Shown: positions 11,361-24,110 of the stretch, in pieces
Position numbering within the stretch: the stretch's first letter is position 1
Layout: the number at the start of each line of letters is the position of its first letter
NCBI GenBank assembly: GCA_973895155.1
Contig: OZ316891.1
Location: 15,562,001-15,626,000, forward strand
Length of the DNA stretch: 64,000 bases
DNA from: Marsupella aquatica
Taxonomy: Eukaryota > Marchantiophyta
Direction: 5' to 3'
The notes under the pieces: model-generated
The model's database searches: none
What the model was told of the DNA's origin: nothing
The model's input: only the letters and a program-made list of their open reading frames with translations
Program-made: the position numbers and the translations under genes

Positions 11361-14300
11361 ATTAAGAGATATCACAATCTCGTCACCGTCACAAACTTAG
11401 TCGCTACAAATTGATTTCTTTGATTACGTCACCATCGCTTGTCCACAATGCTTGCTTCCCGGCTTGAATTGTTCACATCTCTGAGATAGTCTTCAACTAA
11501 AGCTCACTCTGAACACAGGTTGACGCCAAATGCAGCCTCTATGTCAAAGAAACAATTGTTGGTCTTCCCTTCACACCATAGCTTTCTTAAATAAAAATAA
11601 CTACAAATCCTTTGTTTGAAGTGACGGCTCGTTCGGTTTGTGTGTTCTTCCCACCAAATCGACAAGTTGAGTGTTGTGCTCTAGTCTGTCTTGTGGCGGT
11701 AATGCTCAATGTAACTCACAAACAATCAATCAAGAATGGTTGAAAGATGATTTCTCCAATGTGTAAGCAAAACCTATAAGAAAACTCAATTCCTCCACAT
11801 TCAACCTTCCGTTTGATAAATCTCTATCTTTTGAGCATTTGTTTTTGTATGAGCACACACCAACACCATCGAGAGACTCAAAACCGTTGGTTACCGCCTT
11901 GATGAAAATTGATTTCACTTAATCACACAAACATTCCTTGGATGAACATGGGGTCCACGAAATAATTAGATTTTGAATTAACTTTTTGCACCCCTTTTAA
12001 TTTTAGTTAACTTAGAGTATTTTGAATGCTCCCCTCATAAATGTTTAATTTTCACTTTTCAATCTCTCTAAGTGAATTCTATCTTTTCTCATGAAAGGGA
12101 GAAATGATTTACTAAGTTCCCCTAATGGTTTCCTTTACAAAATTTATAGTTGACTGTCATTACCTAGAAGCAAGTGAAATGTGTACTTTATGTGCATAAC
12201 TCTTTAGTACTTTTGTACTTTCCTAGTCATTATGTGTTTTTCTTTTCATGTATAATGGTTTTGTGTATTATCTCACTCACTCTTAATTAACATATATTAT
12301 TTTCTTGGCATGAACTTCACATCTACTTTTTTTATCATAAATAAAATTAGATGAACTATATATCACTACAAGTACAAAAAAGAGACATGTTTCGAGATGA
12401 ACATGCTATATAGCACTGAGACTTTGCCTATCTACCACACTAACACAACACCAATCAAAAGCACTAAGAGTTAAGTCATAAGTGTCAAACCAAGCAAGAA
12501 ACTAACATAAGATGTTTACATGTGCACTAGTATACCAAAAATAATGAAACCAAAATTATTTTTCTCCCTTTGTTATCACCTTAACCCTACTTTTTCTTTG
12601 CCCTCTTACAAACCCCCATGAGAAGCTCCTTCCAATATCCCTGGCATCAAGTGTAACAACATCATTGCTTTTGGTCATCAACAGGAAGGTATATTTTTGC
12701 ATCAAAAAACAATTATATGTGTTTGAGGGAAGGCAATGAAAAATAGTTTGACCCCATGACCATAAAAACTCTTTGATATTGAAAAGTGAAATTCAAAACA
12801 ACAAAGACTGTTAAAACAGAATAATCATTTGGATATCTTGATGTATCAGTTTCTCAAGAATGCTTAGTTTTTTCTTGCCTTGGGGGTCTGTTTTGGTGCT
12901 TTGAAATTACCTCTGTGTTTGGCTGTGTCTATAAATCACTGCCAAAGGACATAAAGTGCCATACCTGGAGACTGGATCCCAAAGGCCAAAAAAATATTAA
13001 AAAGGGGGAAAATAAAGGGAAAACCCAGGAGAACTGAAGTGCCTAAAAGCCGAAGAGCCATAGTGCCCATTCAAGAGTCCAAACAGCTAAAGAACTAAAG
13101 CTCTATTGTCTCAAAAACTGAAAAGATTGGTAGAGCTCCAAGGTAAATTGCACAGGAGGGTTACAAAGTCAGAGGGATTTGTCTAGATGCCCTGAAACCA
13201 ACTACCTCAGCCCACCAAAAGATAGATACAGGTTTGGCCAAGTAAGGGCAAAAGGAGGAAGAGATGTTTGGTCTTCATGTAACCACAAATCAGACTTGGC
13301 TAAGCATATTCTTAGCTATGACTCAGTAAAAAATTAGTTTCAATAGCAAAAACTTATCTACTCAAGATTGACATCATAGCAAGCACCTACTAATAAACAA
13401 GTAGAGCGCAAATCTACCCACCCTACAGAATTGGTCTACCTAAAGTTAGCAAAGCACAAAGTATGCCTGAGTGCAACCTAGGCTCTGCATTTTGACAGAG
13501 AAAGTTGGAAAAAGAAGAAAGAATTAATAGCCGAAGGAGTTAGGTACTGAGGAGGAACTTACAGTAGTGAATCTGATTTGTTTAAGTTCATTTTAAGCTG
13601 CTTCAACTTTTGGTATTTAATTTCCAATTTTTAGTTTTTGCATGTTAAGGTCTTTCCAATCTTTCCAAAGAGTCTAACATACTCAGATTCTTTGAAAGTT
13701 ACAATTCCCAATGTAGGTGATCACTTCTAAGACACAACTATTTTAACTTATCAACAATTTGATCTATGTTATCTTATGTAGAGTATTGAGTAATCTAATC
13801 AATTTATGAAACACAAGCTATCATATGGTATCCAAAGTATTCAGAATATGATTATAAGAAAATAAATGCAAAAAGATATATACCTTGAAAGTGAAGTGAG
13901 ATAAGGTGCTGTCTAGTGAAGGACAAGTACACAGAACTGGAATTGTAAAAGTTAATCTACCTTATATATACAATACTTCCTAGGTGAAAGAGAAGTACAC
14001 TAATCTTCAGCTCTATTTTGAGGGGCTCTCGGATTCACATGACACCTATTGATCTGTACTCCCATGACGACGTTGAAACTCCATAAGCAATGGACATATA
14101 AACTACAACACATGGATAAATTGAGTCCCAGTTGTGGGGCTGAGCCTGGAGAGTCGAACGTACCTTCTCACGCAAATAAGGAGTATTGCAGTAAAGTATG
14201 TAATTAAAATATTAATTAAGGAAAGCAAGACAAAATGACACACAAATAAATAAATACAAGGTCTAACATACCTGACAGAAAAGAAGAAATTGAGAAAGGG

Positions 14301-14542
14301 TAAAGGGGTTGGAAGAAATATTCTACAATAGTCAGAAAGTATTGTATAGTTGAGAAAAATAACTATACCTGTGCTTGTGGTAAAATAGTAGCCACCTTGG
14401 CCAATGTTTAAAAACAAGGAAAAAATTGGCTGAACACCACCCTTATGTAGTCTACATGAGGAAAAAAGGTTGTCCATCCAGCTTCGAAAGGTACATTTGA
14501 GCAGTTTGGCAAACTTGTAGGTCCATCCAGGCTTCGATTTCG
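11361..14542. other. Gene-empty AT-rich intergenic DNA
   Basis: No convincing exon, RNA gene or complete transposon. About 12,590-12,850 is a diverged relative of the repeat at 23,128-23,420 (shared AAGCTCCTTCCAA-ATCCTGG-like block and a shared downstream segment). Minus-strand open frames near 11.2, 11.8 and 14.1-14.5 kb have low-complexity composition. Confidence 0.55.
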
Positions 14543-15459
14543 AAACCTGGATTGCCTACTTCAATCCGAAATTAGTTCGTGGACCCCTTGGCTAATAAAA
14601 TTAGGGGGAAGAGTCGATCTGAGCCGTCTCCATTTCTTATCTCCGGAAATCTTGTCCGTCCATCATAATGACCAATCTATGACTCAAAAGAAAGATCTCA
14701 AATAGATCTATGGATGGGTTCTGTCCGTTTTGCAAATGGGTTAATATTTTTCAAATGAAAAATTAAACAAATCCAAGCCTTCCTAGCCGTCGATTTTGTT
14801 GATTTTATGATCTTTGCCGTCCATTTTGTAATGCCTCTAGAAATCTTATTCATCCATGTTAGAAGGCGATCTAGGGTACAAAAGAAAGATCTCAATGAGA
14901 TGTACGACTGGGTGTTTTTTGTTTTGAGAATGAGTAAATAGTTTTGAGTATAGAATTCGATAAACTTTCAAGATTCTAGCCATTCCTCCTCCCCGATCCT
15001 TCGCAGCATTAATGCGAAAGCATTAATGGCCGTACAATACGAGAGGTTCTTACATACCGGGAGTTGCGGTTTAACAAGGAAGTTATCAAGTTAGTTATTA
15101 GTCATTATTTATTATATGAAAAATATTTTTTATAAATATTTGAATTTAAGTTTTAAAATTGGAAATGTAACTAAAACAGTTACATAGTGACAATTTTAAC
15201 CGTCTTGCTCTTTGCATTTCCAATGTTTTTACTTTTTTTTTTGCGGCACGGTGTCCCAAAATTTACACCCAAATTGACACAAACATGAATAAAAACTATA
15301 AATTTAATTCACAAAACTGAGTAATCTTGTTTGTTCCTGTTGTTGTTGATGTGGCAGTCTATGCTGCCAAATTTTTTGGAAAAGACCTCTAATGGGGTCT
15401 GTAAATAAATAAAATAGAAAAAAAGTTAATCCAAACCTGTATTGCCTACTTCAATCCAA
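14543..15459 (-). repeat. Family A repeat, full-length copy with flanking direct repeats
   Basis: The core 14,581-15,400 starts GGACCCC and ends GGGGTCT. It is the inverted counterpart of 24,111-24,933, matching along almost the whole ~820 bp. A ~27-bp direct repeat (AACCTG-ATTGCCTACTTCAATCC) flanks it at 14,543-14,569 and 15,433-15,459. That is either a long target duplication or a local duplication. A 65-codon frame inside is shared with the other copy, but overall coding looks unlikely. Confidence 0.8.
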
Positions 15460-17463
15460 AGAAAATAAAATAGAAAAGAGTTAATCGCTCAGGGACTCAT
15501 AAGGACGGAGGAGGAATACTGCAGCACTTTCGTACACCGTAGATGTGGACGCGCAGTCTGTAGTTGATGCCTACTGCAGTACTTCTTTCGATTTTCTCGC
15601 CACATGGGTTGCCCGTTTCTTCCGTTCAAGGAAAGGAAGAAGTGTAATCTGATCGACCGAGCTTCATCGTCGATTGATCCGCCGAAGGATGAGAAGAGGA
15701 GCACATTGATTCCAAGCTCAAGCGGGGAGCATGCCAAAGGGAGGTACTCCATACTGATGTGCTTCAACACAGTACTCCCATCAAACGAAGAAAGAATTGA
15801 ACTTCCTGGAGGTATGCAGCGTGGATGGGAGGCTTCGAGATCGGAAGGTTTGAGAGCATGACGTGATGGCCCCGCCGAGATGTCCTGACGGGGTTCGTCG
15901 GGAAGCGGGTGATGCTGTTGTCGCGTGCGGATCTTGAGCAAAGTCGAGCAACGTGGTTCGCATTAATTGTAGTCTCTGAGAAAAGCAAGCAAGCTCGGGG
16001 GTGGTCTTGCGGTAATAGGAAGTAATGAACTCGGGCGGAGAAATTGCATTACGCCAGCGGACAGAGACTAAAAGTCTTGGTTAGCCGGGAAAGCAGGGAA
16101 GGTGCAGAAGCTGCTCGCCGGCCTTCTGTGGTGTCCCTGTGTCGAGATTCTATTTGTACTGGCGGTACTCGAAATGGTGGTTGAGAGGAGTGGTCGCCTC
16201 GGGTTTTCCCGTCGATGCCATTACCTTCTGGGTAGTTGCTGAGCTTTCTTGCTCTCGGCTGGTACCGTGTAAGAGCGTGCGCAAGACTCGTGATTGGTCA
16301 GATCGATTGAAAATTTCGTGCGCGCGATTATTGACGACTAGACCTCGGACTGCCCCGCACTCCGTGCTTTTCGATCTCTGGAGCTGGCTGACGGTAGATC
16401 CGAAGAGTGATCAATCCATCAGAGCTCGCCTCCCCTTTTGGCCCAGATTTGCTGGCTTTTGAAGGAGCAAAGAGGATATCTTCGTTAGCGGCAAAGCTCG
16501 TGGAAAGAGCAGCGCGGGATGCTCCCTGAGAACTTCTTCGAGGGCGTTTGAATTTCGATTTCCAAATCTAGATCGGCTTGTCTTAGATCAATTTCTTGAA
16601 ATTTTAGGGGAGAAGCATCAAACTGGCCGCTGTGCCTGCCGTTGTAATCTTTCCGACTAGGGAAGTTGCGGTGAATTACGGTTGAATCGATGGTACTCAC
16701 ATCAGTTCTAAGCGAGAGGGCATGAGCAAACGGAATGTTCATTGAGAACTTCGTAAGGGCCCTAAATCGATGTGGCCCGTTTCGCACAGTTTCGCACTTT
16801 GCGGGCAGGTGGTGGAGGACGGTGCCGACTTCACTGCAGGGCGATGAGTAACTGAAGCTCGAAATCTCGTCGAATGACCCGGTTTAGTCAATCTTGTTGA
16901 CTGGCAGCTTACAGGGCACAGGGCACTCGCACAACTAGGGCCTGCTATTTTGAAACACAAGATTAGGCTTTCCCCCGCTTAACTGGATTCAAAGAGGTGC
17001 TTCCTAAACTTCTGTTCCTCTTTCTACCAATTCAGTTCCCTTTTTAACGGCTATCCGTAGATCTTAAACCCTCTGAATAGGTGCAGGTGAAGACATCGAT
17101 TTGATCATTTTCTTCGTTCAAGATTGAGTAGAATGACGTTGATGGTCGGGCAGGGGACTGCTCAAGAGGCAAAGCAATGACCCAATCATCAAAGTTGGGA
17201 TTAAATCTGCGGACAAGAACTAGTGAAATCTCCTTACAGCAGGAATAGCAGATGGCTTCCTGTGAGCTACGAAGTTTTTTACTGACTGTCACCCTTTTGT
17301 AAACTTTATACCATCGGGCTTTTGAGCAGCTTGGCAGCAATTGACGCTGGATCTAGAGAAGGAAAATAAACCGGCATGTCACGTCAGTAACCGAAGCTTG
17401 GATCTCGACTGAAGGCGCCGACGGAACGGCCGGATTTAGACAGGGTCTACGTGGTGATTGGGA
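15460..17463. other. Upstream region and probable 5' leader of the glycosyltransferase gene
   Basis: GC content rises compared with the DNA to the left, as expected near a promoter. Overlapping open frames on both strands at 15.49-15.94 kb (150 codons minus, 85 codons plus) match nothing I know, and neither shows splice or motif support. The leader directly before 17,464 is GC-rich and stop-containing. A 5'-UTR intron is possible but not provable here. Confidence 0.4.
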
Positions 17464-19830
17464 ATGATGCAGGGTCGTGTAGGATCAACAGGTCTGCTCT
17501 CCGAGGAAAATAATGGTCTATTACCGAGGCAAGTTCTATCACAATCGAGAGGAGGTCTTGGGAAACGAGAATGGTTTTCTTTTGGCAAGTTCTCCAACGT
17601 TCTCTTCTTCTTCATTCTCTTGGGTTCAGGTGTGCTCTTGGGTGTAGTGGCGAGTCTTCACGTGATGGGCTACTTCAAGGGATCTGTCTTTTCAGAACAT
17701 TGCTCGGTCCGTAATCCTCTTGCGACTTTTATGCAGCCCACCAAACCGAGTCAGTTTTGGCTAACTCCGGGAGGCTTTTATCACGCTATGACTGACGAAG
17801 AGCTGTTATGGAGAGCATCTATCGTTCCTCAACGGCCAGGCTTTCCAGTAGAGCGAATTCAGAAAATTGCATTCATGTTCTTGACCAAGGGACCGTTGCC
17901 TTTGGCTCCTCTGTGGGAGAAATACTTTAATGGTCATAAAGGCTTCTACTCGATTTATGTTCATGCTTTACCAGGGTTCAAGCTTGAAGTACCTTCCTCG
18001 TCGGTTTTTTACGGGCGCCAAATTCCAAGCCAGGTTAGAATCCGATCCTTCCATTCCCAATTACTTATGCTTTCCTAGTCGCGTCATTCATTTGTCTGCT
18101 CCACTTTTGTACGAGTGCTCGATATGAGCATTTGTGGATTTAGTAATGTGCTGGGCCGTCCGATCGTCATGACAACCAACTCAATGGGAAAACAGGTGAG
18201 GGCAAGTCTAACAGAAGACAGGTAACGATTGCTTTGTATTGAACCATCGGATGGGAATACAGCTCGCACAAGAGCCCAAACTGGACTATATACTGTTTGG
18301 ACGGAGACCAGTAGAACAGAATCATTTTGGGAATTGATATCCTTGTTGCCGAGTCTTAGTTGTTTATAAATGTATCTGTTGTGGTTTTTTTACCACGGAA
18401 AACGATATTTTCTTGTTGAAGTAAATTGGGCACATTGTGCAGCTTATAGTCGACTAAGTCTGTCCCTGTTCCTGATCATGGACAGTTGAAGGCAATTCTA
18501 CTTTAGTGCGGCAGGTTTGTTGCTCCATGGAAAATCTTCTTCGGTGTAATATGAAAAATTGCACTGTGCCTTGCACTTGCGAAAGCCCGTCACAGGAACT
18601 CTAGCTGTCGAGTCGCTTCGATTAGTCTGCGAGTTAAGTATCATTTGATCGTAGATGAAATGAAGACCGTACAGCTTAGCTGCTTTGGATTGGAAGTATA
18701 CGTAGCAATTTCCAGATCTTTTGCTTGGCCTTAACTACAGTTCTTGCGCATCTTTTAGTTGGTTTCCGTTAACTATATCCAAGGTTCTTGAGATGTTGGT
18801 CTTCCACGTTGCACGTCCATAAGTTTTCCCAATCTCGCCTTGGGATGACTTTTCCTAGCTGACAAGAAAGCTTGAAAGTGGCACACTGATGCTCTAAAGT
18901 TTTGATTCTCGGTAGACTGCTCCACTTTCAGATGACAGTCAGAAACCACATTCAAACCCTGAATATCTTACTACAGAACCCTCTAGTCCGTTTAGACTCT
19001 CAATTACTGCTCACTTTCAGTTGCCTGCATGTTTAGCCGCAGACAAGTACGTTTGTCCTCTCTTGAATAAGGAAACGTCTTTTTCAACCGTGTCTAATGG
19101 TTAATTACCCGCCTTCCTCTTTTGAAATAGTCTGTTCCATGACATTGGCTAGCTCGTTACTAATGCAGTCCCATTGAATTGTTCGCAGGCAAGTTCCTGG
19201 GGCGAGATATCTATGATTGATGCAGAGAGGCGGCTTCTGGCTAATGCTCTGCTCGACTTTACAAATGAACGCTTCGTCCTCGTCTCTGAGAGCTGCATAC
19301 CTGTTTACAACTTCACGACCTTTTACAATTCTGTCATTAACTCGAAAGTCAGTTTTGTTGGCTCCTTTGACGACGCTGGACCATTTGGAAGAGGAAGATG
19401 GACCCCTGGCATGGAGCCAGAAGTTGATATTGATCACTGGCGGAAGGGTGCCCAATGGTTTGAAGTTAAACGGTCTCATGCAGTGTACATCATATCAGAT
19501 GTGAAGTATTATGCAAAGTTTCGGGACTTCTGTGTTCCAAATTGTTATGTGGATGAGCATTACATCCCTACGATGATGACCATAGAGTTTCCGCAAGAGA
19601 TCGCGAATAAAAGCATCACATCTGTAGATTGGTCACGAGGGGGATCTCACCCAGCTACGTTTAACGCAAATGATATTCATGAATCGCTCATACGGAATAT
19701 AGTGAATGACCGCCATTGTATTCTGAATGGTCAGGAGGAACAGCCCTGTAGCTTTTTTGCTCGCAAGTTTTCTCCTAATACGCTGGAGCCCGTGCTGAAG
19801 CTTGCCCCAACGGTGATGGGTATCCAATGA
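17464..19830 (+). CDS. Core-2/I-branching-type glycosyltransferase (GT14, DUF266), two exons
   Basis: Exons 17,464-18,033 and 19,189-19,830 join in phase 0 (CAG|GTTAGA ... TTCGCAG|GC) to give 403 residues, normal for plant GT14/DUF266 proteins. It is a predicted type II Golgi protein: a short cytosolic N-terminus, one membrane anchor at about residues 40-68 ([20 protein letters not shown]), then the lumenal catalytic domain. Family blocks are [100 protein letters not shown] and [13 protein letters not shown]. The family is thought to add sugars to cell-wall glycans or glycoproteins; the exact substrate is unknown. The first of two adjacent ATGs is taken as start. The intron is 1,155 bp. Function beyond the family level is inference. 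Confidence 0.93.
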
Positions 19831-20683
19831 AGTCACTTGCAAGTTCCCGGGCTGCGGTCTCGTGCTTGCTCTTTGGTTTTTAAATCAGCACCAACTCGAG
19901 ATGCAGCTGTAGGGGTTATCGAGTCATGGTCACCCTTGATCACAATGTATATCCGCGGAAATCACAGTAGAAAGCGTAGGATGTTCGAATACTGAATTTA
20001 TGGTAAGTCAAGATGCAGTGGCCAACTGTTTTACTTAAACACAATCCAATTTTGATAAATGTAAAATTAGTTTGACAACCTTCGGGTCTCAATTTGTAAC
20101 GCTTCGGGTTTGATATACTATCCACCACTTTGGCGACAGACAGGTCCTTCATGAAGAAAGGGGTTTCTGCTGGATTGTACCATTTGTAGCAGTGATCACA
20201 GCAACTCTATGCATTGGATAATTTCATTGACTGCTTTTTGCTCATTTCACTGCCACTGTTGTCTGTATTTCTTCCTCCTCGGTCGTGAGAACTTCTACTA
20301 AAGTTACTTCTACTTGGATTGGTTGATACTTTTTTGGTAAGGATTCATCAAGCATTCTGAAGTTAAACTGAAGTCCTTGGTTTCCTTAGGTGTGTGTCTG
20401 TGATGTCTTTAAGATATCACTGATGGTACCATTTGTTATCGATGAAATGTGCAACCTCGTTTCCTAGTGCAGTGTACTTGCACTTCCAAGCAAATCCTCC
20501 TCCCTGCAGACGTACGGACAAGAAAAGCCTGATGGATCTCATCGGTTCGTGAGAAGGGCGACGGGTGAGATCGTTGTTCTCGTTGATACAACCGAGGTAG
20601 CTGCACGTGGACAGTTGCTGAAGCGATGCGGTCCATTCCACATGTTTTTTGCTTGAAATTTGTATCCTGCCAGGACTCCAAAC
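19831..20683. other. 3' flank of the glycosyltransferase gene
   Basis: Probable 3' UTR followed by intergenic DNA. No coding signal seen. Confidence 0.45.
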
Positions 20684-20815
20684 CCAAAGTAAGAGAAAGT
20701 GGTATTTCTGTACCAAAGTAAGAGAAAGAGGTATACTTCAGTATTGCAGAAGGTGCATTGAAACCCAAAGTAAGAGAAAGAGATATTTCTGTATTGCAGA
20801 AGGTGCATTGAAAGC
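20684..20815. repeat. Short tandem duplication (CCAAAGTAAGAGAAAG / GTATTGCAGAAGGTGCATTG)
   Basis: The block CCAAAGTAAGAGAAAG occurs three times (about 20,684, 20,713 and 20,765). GTATTGCAGAAGGTGCATTG occurs twice, 50 bp apart (20,741 and 20,791). Confidence 0.85.
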
Positions 20816-22202
20816 TGCACGGTAAAATACTTTGTAGCGGATACTAGATGAGATTTTAGCCTGTATGAATTGATCTGAGGATTAGCAAAACGCCATGCCA
20901 ATTCATTCAACATTCTGAATAAGTTAGCTGACGGTGGATTCCTGGATTCCCCAAATAGTACAGTAGCGTTGTCAGGAAACGATACAGCTCATACCTGAGA
21001 AGGATTATAACAGCTGCCCCCCCCCAAAAAAAAAAAGTCCAAAAGAAAGCACCTGCCCCTAGAAAGCCTGTCTGGGTCCGTATGAAAACATGTTCCTTCA
21101 AATTGCCTCTCTATGCCTTAGGGGCTATGAACCCGCTTTCATAGGTTTGGTGAGACAGGGAGCTGCCCAATCAAAGCGTCGTCTCATTTCCTGACAACCG
21201 TACTCCGTAGCTCCATCTCAGTTGGTGCAAAATATACTATTCAAATTTTGGACCAATTTTGGATTTTCTAAAAAATATGTTGGGGTCCTTGTGAAGCTTT
21301 AGAAGATTAGCTTATAAATTTACAAATATTCTAAAGATTTCGGTGTAAACATTATCCTTTACAGTTTTTTATAAAAACAAATTAAGGGAAAAAGGAGAAT
21401 AATGGTCCGGCGTTGCCTTAATTTCTAACATGAAACTTAATCAATGTTTTGCACAGGTCTAGCCTGAACTGGGATTGCACTCCTGTAATGGATGGAATTA
21501 CTCTTCTATGACATGTGGTTTGATCTCCCTTGCCTTGCTCCATTGCGATCCAAAAGTGACATTTGAGTCCTTTTTCTCTTAGTTGAAGATGATCCACATT
21601 GCCAAAGTAATGAAAAGTTGAATGCACAGTTACTGGACTCATCTATAGGTCAATGATAACAGAAATTCCTTACTTACTACCTCAATAGCCAGTGTTTGTC
21701 AACTTTTCTTCGCTCTCAAGTATGGCACAAACATTTCTTGACTGCAGGCCTCATTTCTAGACTTTTTCTTAGTAATCTGGACCTATCCATTGTCTGTAAG
21801 GTAATTTTACCCTGGCTATCATGGAAGATATGACCCCACCTACTGATAGACTTACCTTCCGTTCCCTTTAGTTGATTAAACATTTTTATTTGTGAGTTCT
21901 CTAACCAGCCTCTCTGATCAGAAATTTTCCTTTTGAAGCTGAAATCTTTGGTATGATTGGATTGCAATAGTCCGTGGTTTCCCTTTTCCTGTATTTTTAT
22001 TGACAGGATTGACAAGTATTAAATCAGACACAAATTTTTGAAACCTCGAAAGAAAATTTTCATCTAAACGTCAATATTCTAAGCATCCTGTTGTAGACAT
22101 TGACTTTTCAGTGCATTTACTACTATTTTAAAACTAGCCCAGACTACCCGTTTCTTTGAACATGAATAGCGGAGAGTACAATAAAAATGTCATCAAATAT
22201 AT
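20816..22202. other. Intergenic, nothing recognised
   Basis: It contains a C-run and A-run near 21,018-21,038 and otherwise no gene-like or repeat signal that I can name. Confidence 0.5.
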
Positions 22203-22385
22203 TCTCTATTCATATTCTTTGAATGTTAATAGAATGATAAAAAAACTCATCATTTTAATAATCATATATAATATATCATTCTTTTTGTATGCACATTCAT
22301 ATGAGTTTTTCACATACACATGATGACCATAGAGTTACTGTCTAGAGGCTTCACTCTAGACCTAGGCTCTTTGCAGTAGACTTCG
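22203..22385 (+). repeat. Family B interspersed repeat
   Basis: It begins with CATTCTTTGAATGTTAATAGAATGATAA-like sequence and ends with a CTAGAGGCTTCACTCTAGA-CCTAG block. The same order of blocks recurs at 32,336-32,600 and 58,060-58,250, and the first block alone at about 51,724. Confidence 0.7.
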
Positions 22386-22626
22386 GTTGGCGTTTTTATA
22401 GTAAGATAGAAAACTGAAAACTAGAGAATAATATTCTGACCTTGTGTTGTTTACTAAAATGAAAAATAATTAATGAAAGTGTAGGTCCTGCCTGAACTGG
22501 GACGGTAGTAACAAGCCAGCCAGGACAGAAGGAAGGAGGAGATCTGTAACTGTCAATCAGGTCCATGGGAGGAGAAATAACTAACTGACTGTGGTCACCA
22601 AGCCTTCATCCCCTCTAACGGTACCC

Positions 22627-22646
22627 TAAGAGCATTCCCAGCTTGG
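22627..22646 (+). repeat. Possible Harbinger/Tourist-type terminal end
   Basis: TAA followed by GAGCATTCCCAGC resembles the putative Harbinger end at 9,924-9,941. No matching opposite end was found, so this may be a truncated MITE. Confidence 0.3.
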
Positions 22647-23127
22647 CCCCCATTCCATCCAGCTTTGGGCAGAGTAACAGGTATTTTTGGCAGTCTGGCC
22701 TCTCGAGGAGCAAACTGGGCTGGATGGGCTCCCCACCCAGGCATAACTTACACATGTTCCATTGAGTACTTTTGGCAGCAGGGAAGGGGACCATAATAGA
22801 TCCCATCTGTAGCCAACCTCATCTCATCACAATCACAGTCTGAAAATCAGAGCCATTCATAACAAGCATTTTACCTGCCACTGCAGGAGTCCACAAGTGC
22901 AGGCCGGAAGAGAAAATTTGGTGTGGCCCATACTTGACTTTGCTGTGAGACACTCACTTAAGGGCTTCATTTTTTAATAGGCGAGGTGACAGGGCCACTT
23001 TTGGCCATTTTTGTTGTGAACCGTCCTATTTACAGTCCATATTGTTCCCCAAGACAAAGGAAAATACTCTTATGAGTGTGTCTCAACTTCAAAGTTGCAG
23101 ATTTTGGCCATTAACTAATGGTCATAG

Positions 23128-23420
23128 TTTTCTTTTACAAACTCCCATGGGAAGCTCCTTCCAAAATACCTGGAAGATGTTTACCCACATCAGCACTGTT
23201 GATCATAAACAAGAACTATTAGTTATCCAAAAAGGACAAAACATGACTATTTGTGTTTGAGACAAGACAAAGAAAATAACTAGACCCCGTCATTGTAGAA
23301 ACAATGGAAACTGGAAAATAACACTTCGAATAAACAAAGACATGGGTAGAAAGGGGTAAAAGAGAATAACCTTTGGATGGGTTGTGATTGACATATCAGT
23401 GTTTTCAAGCAATTTTTTTG
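23128..23420 (+). repeat. Diverged family A-like repeat
   Basis: It starts with ACAAACTCCCATGGGAAGCTCCTTCC and a CTGG block, like 12,603 (same strand) and 34,885-34,990 (opposite strand). The remainder aligns loosely with 12,650-12,850. Confidence 0.55.
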
Positions 23421-23452
23421 AAATTTTTATTTAATTGACAATTATTTGAAAT

Positions 23453-23630
23453 AACCATGGATAGAAGGAAACTCTCCAGATTCTGTAACATTTATTACCA
23501 TGGTAATGTAAGAAACTCTTTGGCTACTATGGACAGAGGAATACCAAAGGCACGTGAGAAACCCTTTGGTTACTATGGAGAAAGTATTACCAAAGGAACG
23601 TAAGAAACACTTTGATTTCTATAACGTTTT
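23453..23630. repeat. 46-bp tandem repeat, about 3.5 units
   Basis: TACCAAAGGNACGTNAGAAAC plus TTTGGTTACTATGGA-like units begin at about 23,496, 23,542 and 23,588, exactly 46 bp apart, with a diverged unit to the left. Confidence 0.85.
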
Positions 23631-24110
23631 TGCATGAATTGTATGAAATGCTACATGAATTGCATAAACATATTAGTTCCAAGGGAATGTTCTGAAAGGA
23701 CTCATACCATGAATAATCTCCTCTTTGTCTTCAATGAAATTGAAAGTGTTCTAACTACCTTAACACCCACTTCATTCACCATCCTCCATTTAATCTTTCT
23801 CATCTTCAAAGTCAAACCAATATGGAACCTTTCATTGCTCCAACTTGTTGAAGAACATCAAGCTTACATAACCAAGCTGGTAACCAAGGGGTCCTCAAAC
23901 TAATTTATTTCTTCTTCACTAGCCTCTACAAAGTTGTGGTCATGGCATATGATCAATGTCTCTGGCCTAAAAGGTGTGGACTATGAATTTGGTAGTCCAT
24001 AACTTTTTCTGTCCCTAATTTTAACTATTACTTAATGTCCATCAAATTTTGATGTTTGAGACCCCTACTGAAGGTATGGATTATGAATTTGGTATGCTAT
24101 AACTTTTTAC

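Noticed and set aside
15489-15941. Opposing open frames of 150 (minus) and 85 (plus) codons
   Set aside because: They overlap each other, have no family resemblance, and lie in a GC-richer promoter-side region; without transcripts neither can be supported.
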